Assembly: GCA_040758525.1 (NCBI GenBank)
Contig: JBFLVQ010000504.1
Span: forward strand, 1 to 7,003
DNA: 7,003 bases
Direction: 5' to 3'
From: JBFLVQ01 sp040758525
GTDB lineage: Bacteria > Acidobacteriota > Blastocatellia > Chloracidobacteriales > JADJPF01
The notes under the pieces are model-generated. The model was not told the origin of the DNA. It saw only the letters and a list, made by a program, of their open reading frames with translations, and did no database searches. This document shows positions 6,415-7,003 of the stretch, piece after piece (within the stretch, counting starts at the first letter, position 1; each line of letters starts with the position of its first letter). Made by a program: the position numbers and the translations under genes.

Positions 6415-7003
6415 CAATTTTTTCGTGGTCAAATAGTCTTTCACAACCTGGTTGATGTTGCGCTTTTCAACATCAACCAGGCCATTCAACCTCTGCATCT
6501 CTACTTCTGTGATCGTGTTTCCTAACTTTGCCAAAACAGTACGTAAGGTTGGCACACGTGCCAGGGTATCTTGTCGTACCAGTGGCACCGCTTGGTAAGG
6601 TGGGAAATAATTTTTATCATCAGCCAACATAAAAAGATCTAGGCTGGCAATTAATGCGTCAGTAGAATTGCCAGCAATAAAATCGACTTGTTTATCGGCC
6701 AATGCTCTATAGGTGAGAGCCAGATCCATTACCCGTGGCTGTTCCTTGAAACGTAGACCATAACGCTGGGAAAGGCCAGGAAAACCATCTGACCGCTCAA
6801 TAAACTCATAACCAAAACCAGCACGCCAATCTGTAGTGTATTGAGCCACCTCTGAAATCGTCTTTACATTCAAACGGCGGGCATCTTCACCTCGTATCAG
6901 AATTGCAAAAGTATTATTAAATCCAAAAGGTTCTGTCAGAGTTATTTGAAACTGTCGCTCATATGCCTGTTTTACAGTATTGTAAACAGCTTCTGGATCG
7001 CTT
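6409..7003 (-). CDS. Glycine betaine/choline-type ABC transporter substrate-binding protein, C-terminal part (cut by window edge)
   Basis: The minus-strand frame is open from the window edge to TGA at 6411-6409 and gives 197 C-terminal residues. The apparent TTG start at 6873 is internal, because the conserved domain continues upstream without a stop. The sequence matches the OpuC/OsmF/YehZ-like osmoprotectant-binding family (OpuAC fold): EPFGFNNTFAILIR (24-37), GFGYEFIERSDGFPGL (62-77), IAGNSTDALIASLDL (109-123), DDKNYFPPYQAVPLVRQ (128-144), then LNGLVDVEKR near the end. The protein would capture betaine, choline or a related quaternary ammonium compound outside the membrane and deliver it to the permease. 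The upstream part, which is outside the window, decides whether this is a free lipoprotein or a permease-binding-protein fusion, as is known in this family. A perfect 14-bp inverted repeat lies inside the last 25 codons. Confidence 0.88.
   Translation of the reverse strand, partial: SDPEAVYNTVKQAYERQFQITLTEPFGFNNTFAILIRGEDARRLNVKTISEVAQYTTDWRAGFGYEFIERSDGFPGLSQRYGLRFKEQPRVMDLALTYRALADKQVDFIAGNSTDALIASLDLFMLADDKNYFPPYQAVPLVRQDTLARVPTLRTVLAKLGNTITEVEMQRLNGLVDVEKRNINQVVKDYLTTKKLL
6447..6481. repeat. Perfect 14-bp inverted repeat inside the binding-protein gene (possible transketolase terminator)
   Basis: CCTGGTTGATGTTG (6447-6460) and CAACATCAACCAGG (6468-6481) are exact inverted copies around the 7-nt loop CGCTTTT. 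The stem begins 32 nt after the transketolase stop and would form in the transketolase readthrough RNA and in the binding-protein mRNA. In the latter the arms encode LVDV and NINQ. On the plus strand no T-run follows (GCCATTCAAC), so it is not a textbook intrinsic terminator, but it is well placed to end or protect the transketolase transcript. Use as a terminator is inferred. Confidence 0.6.

Noticed and set aside
6409..6873. Reading the betaine-binding gene as a complete 154-residue protein starting at TTG 6873
   Set aside because: The frame stays open to the window edge, and conserved family sequence (EPFGFNNTFAILIR) lies upstream of that codon.

Overview
The window looks like ordinary bacterial chromosome with housekeeping and accessory genes. 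It is moderate to low in GC by eye (not computed), and its promoters look like sigma-70-type -35/-10 pairs. I see no phage, insertion sequence, CRISPR array, tRNA or rRNA. The lineage cannot be fixed from the sequence alone. The mix of a SCO1/SenC lipoprotein, a stand-alone GSFNPLHDGH nucleotidyltransferase, a STAND-like TPR protein and a betaine-type binding protein reminds me of Chloroflexota, but that is a weak inference.

Layout. At the left edge is the 3' end of an unrecognised gene (2-226, +). A short intergenic region follows with a hairpin and a good promoter whose -10 lies in a perfect inverted repeat. Next is a SCO1/SenC-type copper/thioredoxin-fold lipoprotein (357-989, +). It converges with a two-gene minus-strand operon, overlapping it by 4 bp. 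That operon is a small membrane zinc-ribbon protein (1794-1621) followed, through an ATGA stop/start overlap, by a cytidylyltransferase-fold enzyme related to NMN adenylyltransferases (1624-986). Reading the other way from the divergent region 1795-1934 is a 757-residue TPR protein (1935-4208, +) with its own consensus-like promoter. Its N-terminal third looks like a decayed STAND/MalT-type ATPase. Then come a compact terminator/promoter region, a complete transketolase gene (4348-6414, +), and a convergent, 6-bp-overlapping gene for the C-terminal part of a glycine betaine/choline ABC transporter binding protein (minus strand, cut by the right edge).

The genes do not obviously form one pathway. 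The only clear operon is the zinc-ribbon/nucleotidyltransferase pair. The most notable signals are regulatory and structural. One is a perfect 14-bp inverted repeat inside the 3' coding end of the betaine-binding protein, 32 nt past the transketolase stop. Another is the palindrome on the SCO promoter -10. The others are a terminator hairpin that overlaps the predicted transketolase start site and the degenerate ATPase in the TPR protein. I found no convincing undescribed multi-gene system.
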